A stretch of 64,000 nucleotides of DNA from Phycisphaeraceae bacterium (GTDB lineage: Bacteria > Planctomycetota > Phycisphaerae > Phycisphaerales > Phycisphaeraceae). Made by a program: the position numbers and the translations under genes. Within the stretch, counting starts at the first letter, position 1. Each line of letters opens with the position of its first letter. Below are positions 1-7,673 of the stretch, piece after piece. The notes below the pieces were generated by a model that saw only the letters and a program-made list of their open reading frames with translations, did no database searches and was not told the origin of the DNA. Where the stretch lies: positions 1-64,000 of the forward strand of contig JAJDCU010000059.1 of NCBI GenBank assembly GCA_029260655.1, in the 5' to 3' direction.

Positions 1-745
1 GGGCCGGCGTTTCTTCGGCGGGCTTGGCTTGAGGCTTGGGCTTGATCTTGGTCACCGTCGCGGTCACGCCTTTGCCACCGGGCGTGCTGGTCTCACGTCG
101 GCCGCCGCCGCGCTTGCCACCGGACCGGCCACCTTGCTTGCCGCCACCACGTTCGTTGGCCTGCGCCGCGGCGGGTGCCTGGTCGCTGGCCGCTTGGGGC
201 TTGGCCGTGGTCGCGGTGTAACGTTTGCCGATCGCGATCAACTCATCCACGACGGTGGACTCGATGCTCACGCCGCGGAAACCGGCGATCTGTTCCTTGG
301 TCCGCAGGCTAGTGAGCCCGTCGAGGACGGCCTTGGCCAGGTTCTTCTTGTTGGTTGAGCCGTAGGCCTTGGTCAGGCAATCCTGGACACCGGCCATCTC
401 CAGGACGGCGCGTGCGGTGCCCCCTGCGATGACCCCGGTACCCGGCGCCGCGGGCAGCAGCCGGATCATCGAGGCGTTGAACCGTCCCTCGATCGGGTGC
501 GGCAAGGTGCCGTCCTTCAACTCGACACGGACCAGGTTCTTGCGCGCGGCTTTCTGCGCCTTCTCGATAGCGACGGGGACGCCCCGGCCCTTGCCGTAGC
601 CGATCCCGACGCTGCCGCGCCGATCCCCGACAACGACCAGCGCGGCGAAGCTGAAGCGCCTGCCGCCCTTGACGACTGTCGCGGTACGGAAAATCCCGAC
701 CGTGGTCGATTCCAGTGCTTGTGTATCTTCGAGTAGTTCCGGCAT
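1..745 (-). CDS. rpsE: 30S ribosomal protein S5, 3' end outside window
   Basis: S5 of the small ribosomal subunit, near the decoding site. The ATG at 745-743 opens a frame that runs off base 1 with no stop, so at least 248 codons are present. Both S5 subdomains are recognisable, with GIGYGKGRG near residues 47-55 and a GTGVIAGG turn near residue 105. S5 is normally about 165-175 residues. After about residue 170 this one continues as an Ala/Gly/Lys/Arg-rich tail with runs such as GGGKQGG and GGKRGGG. The tail is seen directly; its role is unknown. The gene follows rplR by 56 bases in standard spc order. Confidence 0.96.
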   Translation of the reverse strand, partial: MPELLEDTQALESTTVGIFRTATVVKGGRRFSFAALVVVGDRRGSVGIGYGKGRGVPVAIEKAQKAARKNLVRVELKDGTLPHPIEGRFNASMIRLLPAAPGTGVIAGGTARAVLEMAGVQDCLTKAYGSTNKKNLAKAVLDGLTSLRTKEQIAGFRGVSIESTVVDELIAIGKRYTATTAKPQAASDQAPAAAQANERGGGKQGGRSGGKRGGGRRETSTPGGKGVTATVTKIKPKPQAKPAEETPA

Positions 746-801
746 GTTGTTCCTCTAAACACTTTCCCTCGGCATCTGGCCGACGGTGTGAGCCTGACTG
801 A

Positions 802-1152
802 TTACAGCCCCAAGCCCGCTTTCCTTGCAGCCTCCGCCAAGGCCTTGACTCGGCCGTGGTACCTGAATCCGTTGCGATCAAAAGCGACTTGGGCGATCCC
901 AACGCCCTTGGCCTTCTCCGCGATCTGCTTGCCGACCTCGACGGCGGCGGCGGTGTTCCCACCGTTGCCCGCCTTGATCGAGCTGGCCGATGCGAGCGTC
1001 CGCCCGTCCAGGTCGTCGACGATCTGGGCATAGATGTGGCTGAGACTGCGGTATACCGTCAGCCGGGGCCGCTGGGGCGTTCCCTGGACGCGCTTACGGA
1101 TGCCGGTCTTACGGCGTTGACGTCGCATGGTCTTGAGTTTGTTCTTTTCCAT
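802..1152 (-). CDS. rplR: 50S ribosomal protein L18
   Basis: L18 binds 5S rRNA in the central protuberance of the large subunit. The 116 residues match the normal family length. The basic N-terminus (about residues 3-25, [12 protein letters not shown]) is followed by the L18 core, with [16 protein letters not shown] near residues 28-43 and a family-like end ([13 protein letters not shown]). It lies 56 bases after rplF and 56 before rpsE on the transcript. No strong Shine-Dalgarno is visible, so translational coupling is likely (inference). Confidence 0.97.
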   Translation of the reverse strand: MEKNKLKTMRRQRRKTGIRKRVQGTPQRPRLTVYRSLSHIYAQIVDDLDGRTLASASSIKAGNGGNTAAAVEVGKQIAEKAKGVGIAQVAFDRNGFRYHGRVKALAEAARKAGLGL

Positions 1153-1208
1153 CGTGTTAACTCGCTGCTACGGCTGGTTTCAGCCGGGTGCATAGCTCTG
1201 GTCTGTGT

Positions 1209-1748
1209 TTATCCGCCGCTGGCAAACGCCTTGCCCTGCTTGCGGATGATGTGCTCGTCGGCATACTTGATCCCCCGGCCGTTGTAAGGCTCGGGCTTAC
1301 GGTGCGATCGGATCTCGGCGGCCACCTGCCCGACCAACTGCTTGTCCGGGCCGCTGATCTTGAGCTTGTTCTGCTGGATATCGACGGTGATGCCCGCGGG
1401 GACAGTTACGACCCGGGTGTCGGCGTACCCGACGTTCAGGTTGACCTTGTTGCCCTGGAGCTTGGCGGTCCAGCCCACGCCGTTGATCTCCAGGTGCTTT
1501 TCAAAGCCCTTGGTTACGCCGGTGATCATGTTGGCGATCAAAGAGCGGGTCAGCCCGTGCATGGCCTTGGCGTTGCGTGAGTCGTCCTTACGCTCGACGA
1601 TGACCAGGTCGCCCTCGACCTTGACGGTGACCTCGGGACGGTGGGTCATGCTCAGCCGGTTGCTGCCGGACTCAACGGTGACCTGAGCGCCGCTGACCGA
1701 CACCTTGGTGCCGGCGAGGGGGATGGGTGTTTTACCGATACGAGACAT
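1209..1748 (-). CDS. rplF: 50S ribosomal protein L6
   Basis: L6 lies near the factor-binding region of the large subunit. At 179 residues it has the expected length. It starts MSRIGKTPIPL and ends with the conserved KPEPYNGRGIKY block (about residues 152-163). Two copies of the L6 fold can be followed (about residues 1-80 and 85-170). An AAAGGA-like Shine-Dalgarno precedes the ATG at 1748. It sits between rpsH and rplR in normal order. Confidence 0.97.
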   Translation of the reverse strand: MSRIGKTPIPLAGTKVSVSGAQVTVESGSNRLSMTHRPEVTVKVEGDLVIVERKDDSRNAKAMHGLTRSLIANMITGVTKGFEKHLEINGVGWTAKLQGNKVNLNVGYADTRVVTVPAGITVDIQQNKLKISGPDKQLVGQVAAEIRSHRKPEPYNGRGIKYADEHIIRKQGKAFASGG

Positions 1749-1805
1749 CGTAAGAATCCTTTACCGCGTTAGGCGGTGTCGGGCCGGGGATGGGCCCGTC
1801 CTGTT

Positions 1806-2204
1806 TTACTCGACGGTACACAGCAACTCACCGCCGACATGCTTTAGCCGGGCCTGACGATCGGACATCACCCCGCCGGACGTGCTGACGATGGTGATCC
1901 CAAGGCCCCCCAGCGGTCGGGGCAGGCTATCGGCCCGGGTGTAGACCCGGCAGCCCGGCTTGCTCTCGCGCCTGAGGGTATGGATCAACTGCTCACCGTT
2001 TGGCCCGTAACGAAGGTCCACACGGAGGATGCCCTGTCGGCCGTCGTCGACCACGCTGAAGCTGGAGACATAGCCTTCGTCCTTGAGGACCTGGGCGATG
2101 CCGGCGCAGATCTTGCTGTTACGGCAGTCGACACGCTTGGCCTTGATCCGCGCGGCGTTGCGGACACGGGTGAGCATGTCGGCGATGGGGTCTGATAAAG
2201 ACAT
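1806..2204 (-). CDS. rpsH: 30S ribosomal protein S8
   Basis: S8 binds the central domain of 16S rRNA and in several bacteria is the translational repressor of the spc operon. At 132 residues it is normal length. It begins MSLSDPIADMLTRVRNA and has the C-terminal VSTSGGVMSDRQAR block. The ATG at 2204-2202 lies inside a heptad repeat unit (GCTAATG on the mRNA). The only Shine-Dalgarno-like sequence, AAGGG ten bases upstream, is also repeat sequence. Start choice is supported by family alignment. Confidence 0.97.
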   Translation of the reverse strand: MSLSDPIADMLTRVRNAARIKAKRVDCRNSKICAGIAQVLKDEGYVSSFSVVDDGRQGILRVDLRYGPNGEQLIHTLRRESKPGCRVYTRADSLPRPLGGLGITIVSTSGGVMSDRQARLKHVGGELLCTVE

Positions 2205-2293
2205 TAGCTGTTAGCCCTTAGCTGTGTGTTTTCCACGTTAGTTCAATCTCTTTCACCGCCGCCTGCTAATGGCTAATAGCCGGCGGCTGACAA
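2204..2293. repeat. Inverted heptad repeat before rpsH (copy A)
   Basis: Gap between rpsN and rpsH. The plus-strand left arm at 2204-2226 reads TTAGCTG-TTAGCCC-TTAGC; the right arm at 2265-2293 carries GCTAATG-GCTAATA-GCC. The arms are made of 7-base units and are roughly complementary across a spacer of about 40 bases. On the mRNA the arm next to rpsH supplies AAGGG and the ATG itself. This is the most degenerate of the five two-armed copies. Confidence 0.7.
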
Positions 2294-2298
2294 CTCTC

Positions 2299-2568
2299 CT
2301 ACCACGACGCCTTGCGCATCCCCGGGACCTTGCCTTCCAGAGCCAGTTCACGCAGCTTGATCCGCGAGATCCCGAACTTGCGGTAGACCGAGCGTGATCG
2401 CCCGGTCAGGGCACAGAGGTTGCGGTACCGCGTGGGGCTGGCGTTGCGTGGCAGCTTCTGGAGCGCGGCGTAGTCGCCCTCCTTCTTAAGCTTGTGACGC
2501 AGTTCGGCGTACTTGTCGATGGTCTTCTTGACCTTCGCCATCCGGATGCTGGTTGACTTCGATGCCAT
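2299..2568 (-). CDS. rpsN: 30S ribosomal protein S14, zinc-free type
   Basis: S14 of the small-subunit head. At 89 residues it is the long form that lacks the CxxC...CxxC zinc ribbon: where the zinc form has paired cysteines, this one reads [20 protein letters not shown]. It ends in the conserved [10 protein letters not shown]. It lies 41 bases after rplE on the transcript and 94 bases before rpsH. Confidence 0.97.
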   Translation of the reverse strand: MASKSTSIRMAKVKKTIDKYAELRHKLKKEGDYAALQKLPRNASPTRYRNLCALTGRSRSVYRKFGISRIKLRELALEGKVPGMRKASW

Positions 2569-2609
2569 GGTGTTGCCGTGTCCGTTTCGTGTGTGTGTGT
2601 GCTGACCGA

Positions 2610-3176
2610 TCAGCCGTCCTTCTCGGGCCTGACGAATGGGAAACCCATCTCGGTGAGCAGAGACCGGGTCATCTGGTCGTTGCTGTTCTTAAAAATCAGG
2701 TTGATGTTCATCCCGTGGGTGTACTGAACGCTGGTCATGTCGACCTCGGGGAAGATGCCCTGCTCGTTGATGCCGAACGAGTAATTGCCCCGCCCGTCAA
2801 GCTTGTCTTTGAGCCCGCGGAAGTCCTTGATCCTGGGGATGCCGACGGTGATCAGCCTGTCGAGGAACTCCCACATCCGGTCACTGCGGAGGGTCACCAT
2901 CGCCGCGACCTCATAGCCCGCACGGAGCTTGAAGTTGGCGACGGACTTCTTGGCCTTCTTGACGATCGGCTTCTGCCCGGAGATCAGTGACAGGTCCTGC
3001 AGCACCTGCTCACGTGCCTTGGGGTTGAGCTTGGTGCCCTCGAGCTCCTTACCCATGCCGACGTTCAGGACGATCTTGTCGAGCGTGGGCATCGCCATCG
3101 GGTTGGAGATGCCGAACTGCTCTTTGATCTTGCCGGTGATCTGTTTGTCGTATTGTTCTTTTAACCGCGGGGTCAT
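2610..3176 (-). CDS. rplE: 50S ribosomal protein L5
   Basis: L5 binds 5S rRNA and contacts P-site tRNA in the central protuberance. The 188 residues are slightly longer than the usual 178-180. Typical blocks are [14 protein letters not shown] (near residue 28), [14 protein letters not shown] and the [17 protein letters not shown] region (near residue 107). The mRNA just before the ATG is a heptad repeat arm, with AAAGG eight bases upstream of the start acting as a likely Shine-Dalgarno. Confidence 0.97.
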   Translation of the reverse strand: MTPRLKEQYDKQITGKIKEQFGISNPMAMPTLDKIVLNVGMGKELEGTKLNPKAREQVLQDLSLISGQKPIVKKAKKSVANFKLRAGYEVAAMVTLRSDRMWEFLDRLITVGIPRIKDFRGLKDKLDGRGNYSFGINEQGIFPEVDMTSVQYTHGMNINLIFKNSNDQMTRSLLTEMGFPFVRPEKDG

Positions 3177-3179
3177 TTT

Positions 3180-3275
3180 CTTAGCCTTTAGCTGTTAGCC
3201 CTTAGCCGTTAGCCTTGTAATCTCGTTTCCGTCCTCTTACTAGCTAATAGCTAACGGCTAATAGCTAATGGCTGC
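3180..3275. repeat. Inverted heptad repeat before rplE (copy B)
   Basis: The clearest copy. The left arm at 3180-3214 holds five heptads of the type TTAGCCT/TTAGCTG/TTAGCCC/TTAGCCG. The right arm at 3240-3275 holds GCTAATA-GCTAACG-GCTAATA-GCTAATG. Spacer about 25 bases, AT-richer than its surroundings. The arms can fold into a long imperfect hairpin on the transcript. The mRNA arm adjoining rplE contains the AAAGG that is correctly spaced from its ATG. Confidence 0.85.
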
Positions 3276-3277
3276 TG

Positions 3278-3610
3278 TTATCTCGCCTTCTTCAGTGCCG
3301 GGCCTAATTGCTCGCCGGTGCTCGCGGCGACGCGGATCTTCGAGCCGTCGTCCTTGGTCACAAACCGCACGCGGGTCGGCTTGCCGTCGGCGATGGGCGA
3401 GACGTTGGAGATGTGGATGGGCATCTCCTTGTGGACGACCCCGCCCTGGGGGTTGCTCTGGTTGGGGCGGACGTGCCGGGTGCGGATATTCGCGCCCTCG
3501 ACCACGACCTGGTTATCCTCCGTCAGCACACGGAGGATCTTGCCCTGCCGGCCCTTGCTGGAGCCGGCGGTGACGATGACGGTGTCGCCTTTTCTTACGT
3601 GTCGTGCCAT
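3278..3610 (-). CDS. rplX: 50S ribosomal protein L24
   Basis: L24 is an assembly initiator near the exit tunnel. The 110 residues contain the KOW motif at the start (KGDTVIVTAGSSKGRQGKIL, about residues 7-26) and the NPQGGVVHKEMPIHISNV block near residues 53-70. Normal length. The start at 3610 lies eight bases downstream of an AAAGG that belongs to a heptad repeat arm at 3618-3650. Confidence 0.97.
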   Translation of the reverse strand: MARHVRKGDTVIVTAGSSKGRQGKILRVLTEDNQVVVEGANIRTRHVRPNQSNPQGGVVHKEMPIHISNVSPIADGKPTRVRFVTKDDGSKIRVAASTGEQLGPALKKAR

Positions 3611-3617
3611 TGATGAA

Positions 3618-3650
3618 GCCTTTAGCCGTTAGCTCTGAGCGGTTAGCAGC
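3618..3650. repeat. Half copy of the heptad repeat before rplX (copy C)
   Basis: Only the arm next to the start codon is present, in a 49-base gap between rplN and rplX. The plus strand reads CCTTTAGCCGTTAGCTC, then GGTTAGCAGC. No complementary arm is visible, so this copy could not form the long hairpin. It still supplies AAAGG eight bases before the rplX ATG. Confidence 0.65.
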
Positions 3651-3659
3651 AGAGCGGGG

Positions 3660-4046
3660 TCAGACCACCTCCGATGCGAGGGAGACGATCTTCATAAAAT
3701 TCTTCTCACGCAATTCTCTGGCGACGGCGCCGAAGATGCGCGTGCCCCTGGGGTTGCCCTCGTCGTCGATCAGCACCACCGCGCTGCGGTCGAACCGGAC
3801 GTAGCTGCCGTCCTTGCGGCGGATGGGGTTGCGTGTGCGTACGATCACGGCCTTGACGATGGTCCCGGTCTTCATGTCGCTGCCGGGCAGAGACTTCTTG
3901 ACCGAGCAGACCACCTTGTCGCCGACCCCCCCCGACTTACGGGTGTATTTACCCCGGCCGGTGGACCCACCCAGGACGCGGATCACATACGCGATCTTGG
4001 CGCCGGTGTTGTCCGCGACATCGACTCTTGATTCTGCCTGAAGCAT
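3660..4046 (-). CDS. rplN: 50S ribosomal protein L14
   Basis: L14 is part of the L14-L19 bridge to the small subunit. A longer frame opens at 4187, but the family N-terminus ([17 protein letters not shown]) begins at 4046, which gives 128 residues against the usual 122. Conserved blocks include [34 protein letters not shown] and [15 protein letters not shown]. The upstream in-frame codons overlap rpsQ and are rejected as coding. Confidence 0.96.
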   Translation of the reverse strand: MLQAESRVDVADNTGAKIAYVIRVLGGSTGRGKYTRKSGGVGDKVVCSVKKSLPGSDMKTGTIVKAVIVRTRNPIRRKDGSYVRFDRSAVVLIDDEGNPRGTRIFGAVARELREKNFMKIVSLASEVV

Positions 4047-4090
4047 GACGAATATCCTCACAGTACGCCCGGGGGGCGGCCCGACGCGTG

Positions 4091-4396
4091 TCAGGCGGTG
4101 GCTTCCTGTTTGTGTTCCAACGGTGCGGGGGCCTTCTCGACCACCTTGATTAAGCGCCAGCTCTTGGTCTTGCTGATCGGTCGGCACCCGGCGATCTCGA
4201 CCCGGTCGCCCTTGTGACCCTGGTTCTGCGGGTCGTGGACCTGGAACTTGGCTTGGCGGTGCAGGTACTTGCCGTACTTGCGGTGCTTCTGCTGGTAGTC
4301 CACCGCAACGGTGCAGGTCTTGTCGCGCTTATCGCTGACGACGACCCCGATCTTCTTGCCGGTCAGTTGACGCTCGGTGATTGCTTTTTCTGTCAT
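4091..4396 (-). CDS. rpsQ: 30S ribosomal protein S17
   Basis: S17 is an OB-fold protein binding the 5' domain of 16S rRNA. Its 101 residues include a core with [14 protein letters not shown] (about residues 18-31), then the [16 protein letters not shown] block and [18 protein letters not shown]. The C-terminal tail is somewhat longer than in E. coli. Its ATG overlaps the rpmC stop by four bases (4393-4396), so the two are translationally coupled. Confidence 0.97.
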   Translation of the reverse strand: MTEKAITERQLTGKKIGVVVSDKRDKTCTVAVDYQQKHRKYGKYLHRQAKFQVHDPQNQGHKGDRVEIAGCRPISKTKSWRLIKVVEKAPAPLEHKQEATA

Positions 4397-4596
4397 TTCG
4401 AGGACTCCCGCAGTTGCCGGGCACGCTGCTCGGTGAGCAGCCGTGCGATGTCTCGGCGGAGGTTCCCAAGCTGCTTGGGGTTCTCCAGCTTCTCGGTCAC
4501 GGCCTGGGTCCGCAGCTCGTAGTGCTGCTTGCGGAGCCGGTCGACCTCGACCTTCAACTCGGCGTCTTTGAACTTGTGTGTTTCACTGGCTTTCAT
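4393..4596 (-). CDS. rpmC: 50S ribosomal protein L29
   Basis: L29 is a small two-helix protein next to the peptide exit tunnel. At 67 residues it is normal length, with the conserved RKQHYELRTQAVTEKLENP region (about residues 22-40) and RRDIARLLTEQRAR near the end. The stop overlaps the rpsQ start (ATGA). It lies 45 bases after rplP on the transcript. Confidence 0.96.
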   Translation of the reverse strand: MKASETHKFKDAELKVEVDRLRKQHYELRTQAVTEKLENPKQLGNLRRDIARLLTEQRARQLRESSK

Positions 4597-4641
4597 AACG
4601 GTCTCACGTCCCGCGGTCGCCGCGGGGTGGTCTGCGGTGTC

Positions 4642-5058
4642 TTAGGCGTGACGTTTCTCCACGAACCGGCACTTAAACGGCATCTTGTGCGAGACGCGGG
4701 CGAACGCCAGCCGGGCGACATCCCGTGGCACGCCGAGGATCTCGTAAACGACCGTGCCGGGCTTGACCCGGGCGACCCAGTACTCGGGTTCGGCCTTGCC
4801 CTTGCCCATGCGTGTTTCAAGGGGCTTCTTGCTGATCGGCTTGTCGGGGAAAACGCGGACGAACAACCGACCTTCACGGCTGACGTACTGACGCGCGGCG
4901 ATACGTCCGGCCTCGATCTGGCGTGCGGTCAGCCAGCCGCCTTCCAGGAACTGCAGGCCGTACTCCCCGAAGGCGACGAAGTTGCCTCGGTGGGCGTTGC
5001 CGCGCAGCTTCCCGCGCTGCTGCTTGCGGAACTTAACTCGTTTGGGCATCAAAGGCAT
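4642..5058 (-). CDS. rplP: 50S ribosomal protein L16
   Basis: L16 helps shape the A-site tRNA path and is essential late in 50S assembly. At 138 residues it has the typical length, with the family start [17 protein letters not shown] and the conserved [12 protein letters not shown]-like block (here [21 protein letters not shown]). The frame opens MPLMPKRV; the second Met (5049) would match the family equally well. It lies between rpsC and rpmC. Confidence 0.97.
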   Translation of the reverse strand: MPLMPKRVKFRKQQRGKLRGNAHRGNFVAFGEYGLQFLEGGWLTARQIEAGRIAARQYVSREGRLFVRVFPDKPISKKPLETRMGKGKAEPEYWVARVKPGTVVYEILGVPRDVARLAFARVSHKMPFKCRFVEKRHA

Positions 5059-5111
5059 CGGTCTTTACTCCGGTCACGGCCGTCGGCCGTATCGCTGTCG
5101 CGTGTGCTTGC

Positions 5112-5816
5112 TTAGTGGCGTCCCCGTGCCCGCGGCCTGGCGCCGGCGGCCTTGGATTCGATCTCACCCTCGGCCAGTTCGCCGTAGGGGCCGTGGTAGA
5201 CCCAGACCTTCACGCCGATGATCCCGTAGGTTGTTTGGCTCTCGGTCAGGGCGTAGTCGATGTTGGCTTGGAGGGTCGCCAGCGGGATCGCACCCAGGCG
5301 TACATCCTCGGTGCGGCTCATCTCGTGCCCGCCGAGTCGGCCGGACAACTGGATCTTGCAGCCCTTGGCGCCGGCGCTCATCGCGGCCTCGGCCTTCATC
5401 TTCATCACCCTGCGGAAACCCGCACGCTTTTGCAATTGCTCGGCGATCGACTCGCCGACAAGCTTGGCATCCAGATCGGCGTTGTGGACCTCGATGCAGT
5501 TGATCGAAACATTACGCCCGGTCAGCCTTTGAAGCTCAGCCGTCAGGGCGTCGATCTCGGCACCCTTGGGCCCGATCACCAGACCCGGCCGTGCGGTCTT
5601 GACGATGATCTTCAGCTCTTCACGGGTCCGCTCGATGTGGATGTCGCTCACCGCGGCGTACGGGGCCTTACGGTTGAACCGGTAATCGCAGAACTTGCGG
5701 ATCTTCTGGTCCTCGACCAGAAGCTCGGCATAGAGCGCTTTGGGTGCGTACCACCGGCTCTTGTGCGCCTCGGTGATGCCGACGCGGAACCCAAATGGAT
5801 GAACTTTTTGTCCCAT
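5112..5816 (-). CDS. rpsC: 30S ribosomal protein S3
   Basis: S3 lines the mRNA entry tunnel. The 234 residues begin MGQKVHPFGFRVGIT. They contain a KH domain with the GPKG loop (LVIGPKGAEIDAL, near residues 79-91) and the C-terminal S3 domain with GCKIQLSGRLGG. The end is a short basic tail (RPRARGRH). It is 47 bases after rplV on the transcript. Confidence 0.97.
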   Translation of the reverse strand: MGQKVHPFGFRVGITEAHKSRWYAPKALYAELLVEDQKIRKFCDYRFNRKAPYAAVSDIHIERTREELKIIVKTARPGLVIGPKGAEIDALTAELQRLTGRNVSINCIEVHNADLDAKLVGESIAEQLQKRAGFRRVMKMKAEAAMSAGAKGCKIQLSGRLGGHEMSRTEDVRLGAIPLATLQANIDYALTESQTTYGIIGVKVWVYHGPYGELAEGEIESKAAGARPRARGRH

Positions 5817-5863
5817 GTTGAACCTTGTCTGGCTGTCGCCGGGGCCTTAGCCCCGGGCGGGTG

Positions 5864-6217
5864 TTAGCGTCCCTTGCTTGAGTCGTCGACGGTGACGGTG
5901 ATGTGGCTGGAGCGCTTCAGGATCGAATGCGCCCGGCCACGGTCTTTGGGCTGGAACCGCTTCATGGTCTGGCCCGAGTCGACCCGGGCTTCGGTGATAA
6001 TCATCGCCAGGGCCTCACGGTCGGAGAACCCTTCGATCTCCTGGGCGTTGGCCCGGGCGGCCTGGAGGCAGTTCTTCAGCAGCACGGCGGCACGTTTCTT
6101 GGAAAGCGTGAGGATATTGATCGCATCAAACACGCTCTTTCCCTGGATCATCTGCGCGACAGGCCGAGCCTTGGTCGGGCTGATGCGTGCGCTTCGGTGT
6201 ACGTTTGTGTAAGCCAT
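5864..6217 (-). CDS. rplV: 50S ribosomal protein L22
   Basis: L22 sends a beta-hairpin into the exit tunnel. The 117 residues show the family pattern: RISPTKARPVAQMIQGK near residues 11-27, NCLQAARANAQEIEG in the middle, and the hairpin and end block RFQPKDRGRAHSILKRSSHI. The start at 6217 has AAAGG ten bases upstream, supplied by a heptad repeat arm. Confidence 0.97.
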   Translation of the reverse strand: MAYTNVHRSARISPTKARPVAQMIQGKSVFDAINILTLSKKRAAVLLKNCLQAARANAQEIEGFSDREALAMIITEARVDSGQTMKRFQPKDRGRAHSILKRSSHITVTVDDSSKGR

Positions 6218-6222
6218 GGTTG

Positions 6223-6312
6223 GTTAGCCTTTAGCCGCTTGCTTTTAGCTCGTTGCCTCTGTGTCAGTCATTCCCTCTTGCTAATAGCCAAAAAGCTAAT
6301 AGCTGACGGCTC
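6223..6312. repeat. Inverted heptad repeat before rplV (copy D)
   Basis: Lies between rpsS and rplV. The left arm at 6223-6254 carries TTAGCCT-TTAGCCG and diverged units; the right arm at 6279-6312 carries GCTAATA-GCCAAAA-AGCTAATA-GCTGACG. The arms are complementary over most of their length with some mismatches, and the spacer is about 24 bases. The mRNA arm beside rplV holds AAAGG. Confidence 0.8.
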
Positions 6313-6316
6313 CTCT

Positions 6317-6604
6317 TTACCTGACCCCCGCCCGCTGGGCCTTGGTCCCTGTGGTGTGCGCCCTGAATAGCCGTGTGATGCTGAACTCGCCGAGCTTGTG
6401 CCCGACCATGTCTTCGGTGACGAACACGCTGTGAAACAGCTTGCCGTTGTGGACCATGAACGTATGCCCGACAAACTCGGGGACGATCGTGCAGGCCCGC
6501 GCCCAGGTCTTGATGGGCTCGCGCTTGTTCATCTGGTTAAGCTTCTCGACCTTGCGGTAGAGCTTGAGGTCGACGAAGGGGCCTTTTTTCAGTGATCGTG
6601 ACAT
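6317..6604 (-). CDS. rpsS: 30S ribosomal protein S19
   Basis: S19 lies in the head of the small subunit next to S13. The 95 residues are normal, starting [12 protein letters not shown], with [19 protein letters not shown] near residues 40-58 and [13 protein letters not shown] near residues 66-78. The start at 6604 has AAAGG nine bases upstream within a heptad repeat arm. Confidence 0.97.
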   Translation of the reverse strand: MSRSLKKGPFVDLKLYRKVEKLNQMNKREPIKTWARACTIVPEFVGHTFMVHNGKLFHSVFVTEDMVGHKLGEFSITRLFRAHTTGTKAQRAGVR

Positions 6605-6606
6605 TC

Positions 6607-6707
6607 TTAGTAGCCTTTAGCTGTTAGCTCTTAGCCTTTAGCAATCTGCGTTCTCGTGCCTGTCCGTTTCTTATCTAGCTAATAGCAACGGCTAATAGCT
6701 AACGGCT
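6607..6707. repeat. Inverted heptad repeat before rpsS (copy E)
   Basis: Fills nearly the whole gap between rplB and rpsS. The left arm at 6607-6641 runs TTAGTAGCC-TTTAGCTG-TTAGCTC-TTAGCC; the right arm at 6676-6707 runs CTAGCTAATAGC-AACGGCTAATAGC-TAACGGCT. The spacer is about 34 bases of unrelated, T-rich sequence on the plus strand. The arms are largely complementary. Confidence 0.85.
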
Positions 6708-6708
6708 C

Positions 6709-7566
6709 TTATTTCAGTTTGACCTGTCCGTAACGCTTGGAGACCCGTCGCCGAATGATCCGCTTGTTGGAGGCCTTGCCTGGCTTGCGTGTCCGCCCGC
6801 CCTTGGCCGGGACACCGGTCGGGGACGCGGGGGTACGGTTGCCTTTGCTCCGCCCGTCGCCGCCGCCCATCGGGTGGTCGTGGTGGTTCTTGGCGACGCC
6901 GCGGACGTGGGGGCGCCGGCCCATGTGTCGTGCCCGCCCGGCCTTACCCAGGACCACGCGGTTGTGATCGGTGTTGCCGACCTGCCCGATCGTCGCCCGG
7001 CAATCGACCGAGACCCGGCGGATCTCGCCGGAGGGGAACACGAGCGTGGCCCAGGGGCCTTCTTTATTGGTCAGCCGGGCGTAGGTGCCTGCCGAGCGGC
7101 ACAGCTGCCCACCGCGGCCGGCCGTCAACTCGATGTTGTGGATGTTCAACCCGGTGGGGATCTTGCCCAACGGCATGCAGTTGCCCGGCGAAGGCTCGAT
7201 CTTCTCACGGCTGGAGAGCACGGTGTCGCCGTCCATCAGCTTCAACGGTGAGACGATGTAGCGGCGCTGCCCGTCGGTGTACTCCAGCAGCGCGATGTTG
7301 CACGAGCGGTTGGGGTCGTACTCGATCCCGATGACCTTGGCCGGCATATCGTCCTTGATGCGCTTGAAGTCGATCAGACGGTAGCGCTGCTTGGCGCCGC
7401 CGCCGCGGCTCTGAACGGTGATCTTGCCGTGGTGGTTACGACCGCCGTTCTTGGTCTTCTTACGCAGCAGCGACTTCTCGGGCCGGGTCTTGGTCACCTC
7501 GGAGTAGAGGTTGACCGAGGCGTTGCGCCGGCCGTTGGTTGTCTTCTTGTAGATTCGGATGGCCAT
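6709..7566 (-). CDS. rplB: 50S ribosomal protein L2
   Basis: L2 sits close to the peptidyl transferase centre and bridges the subunits. At 285 residues it is slightly longer than the usual 273-277. It has the OB fold, the SH3-like domain and the conserved C-terminal segment GRRPHVRGVAKNHHDHPMGG, which contains the functionally important histidine region. The start at 7566 is nine bases after AAAGG in a heptad repeat arm. Confidence 0.98.
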   Translation of the reverse strand: MAIRIYKKTTNGRRNASVNLYSEVTKTRPEKSLLRKKTKNGGRNHHGKITVQSRGGGAKQRYRLIDFKRIKDDMPAKVIGIEYDPNRSCNIALLEYTDGQRRYIVSPLKLMDGDTVLSSREKIEPSPGNCMPLGKIPTGLNIHNIELTAGRGGQLCRSAGTYARLTNKEGPWATLVFPSGEIRRVSVDCRATIGQVGNTDHNRVVLGKAGRARHMGRRPHVRGVAKNHHDHPMGGGDGRSKGNRTPASPTGVPAKGGRTRKPGKASNKRIIRRRVSKRYGQVKLK

Positions 7567-7572
7567 GGTTTT

Positions 7573-7671
7573 CAGCCTTTAGCTGTTAGCTTTAGCAGTT
7601 AGCCCGATGCTTACGTCGCCGTCATTCTTTCTTCTTCTGGCTAGTAGCTAAAAGCTAATAGCTAACGGCTC
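7573..7671. repeat. Inverted heptad repeat before rplB (copy F)
   Basis: Lies between rplW and rplB. The left arm at 7573-7603 runs CAGCCTTTAGCTG-TTAGCTTTAGCAG-TTAGCC; the right arm at 7639-7671 runs GGCTAGTAGC-TAAAAGCTAATAGC-TAACGGCT. Spacer about 35 bases. Like copies B, D and E, it ends a few bases before the start codon, and its near arm supplies the Shine-Dalgarno-like AAAGG. Confidence 0.85.
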
Positions 7672-7673
7672 CC

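Noticed and set aside
4047-4187. Longer start for rplN
   Set aside because: The extra 47 codons overlap rpsQ and do not match L14; the family N-terminus begins at 4046.
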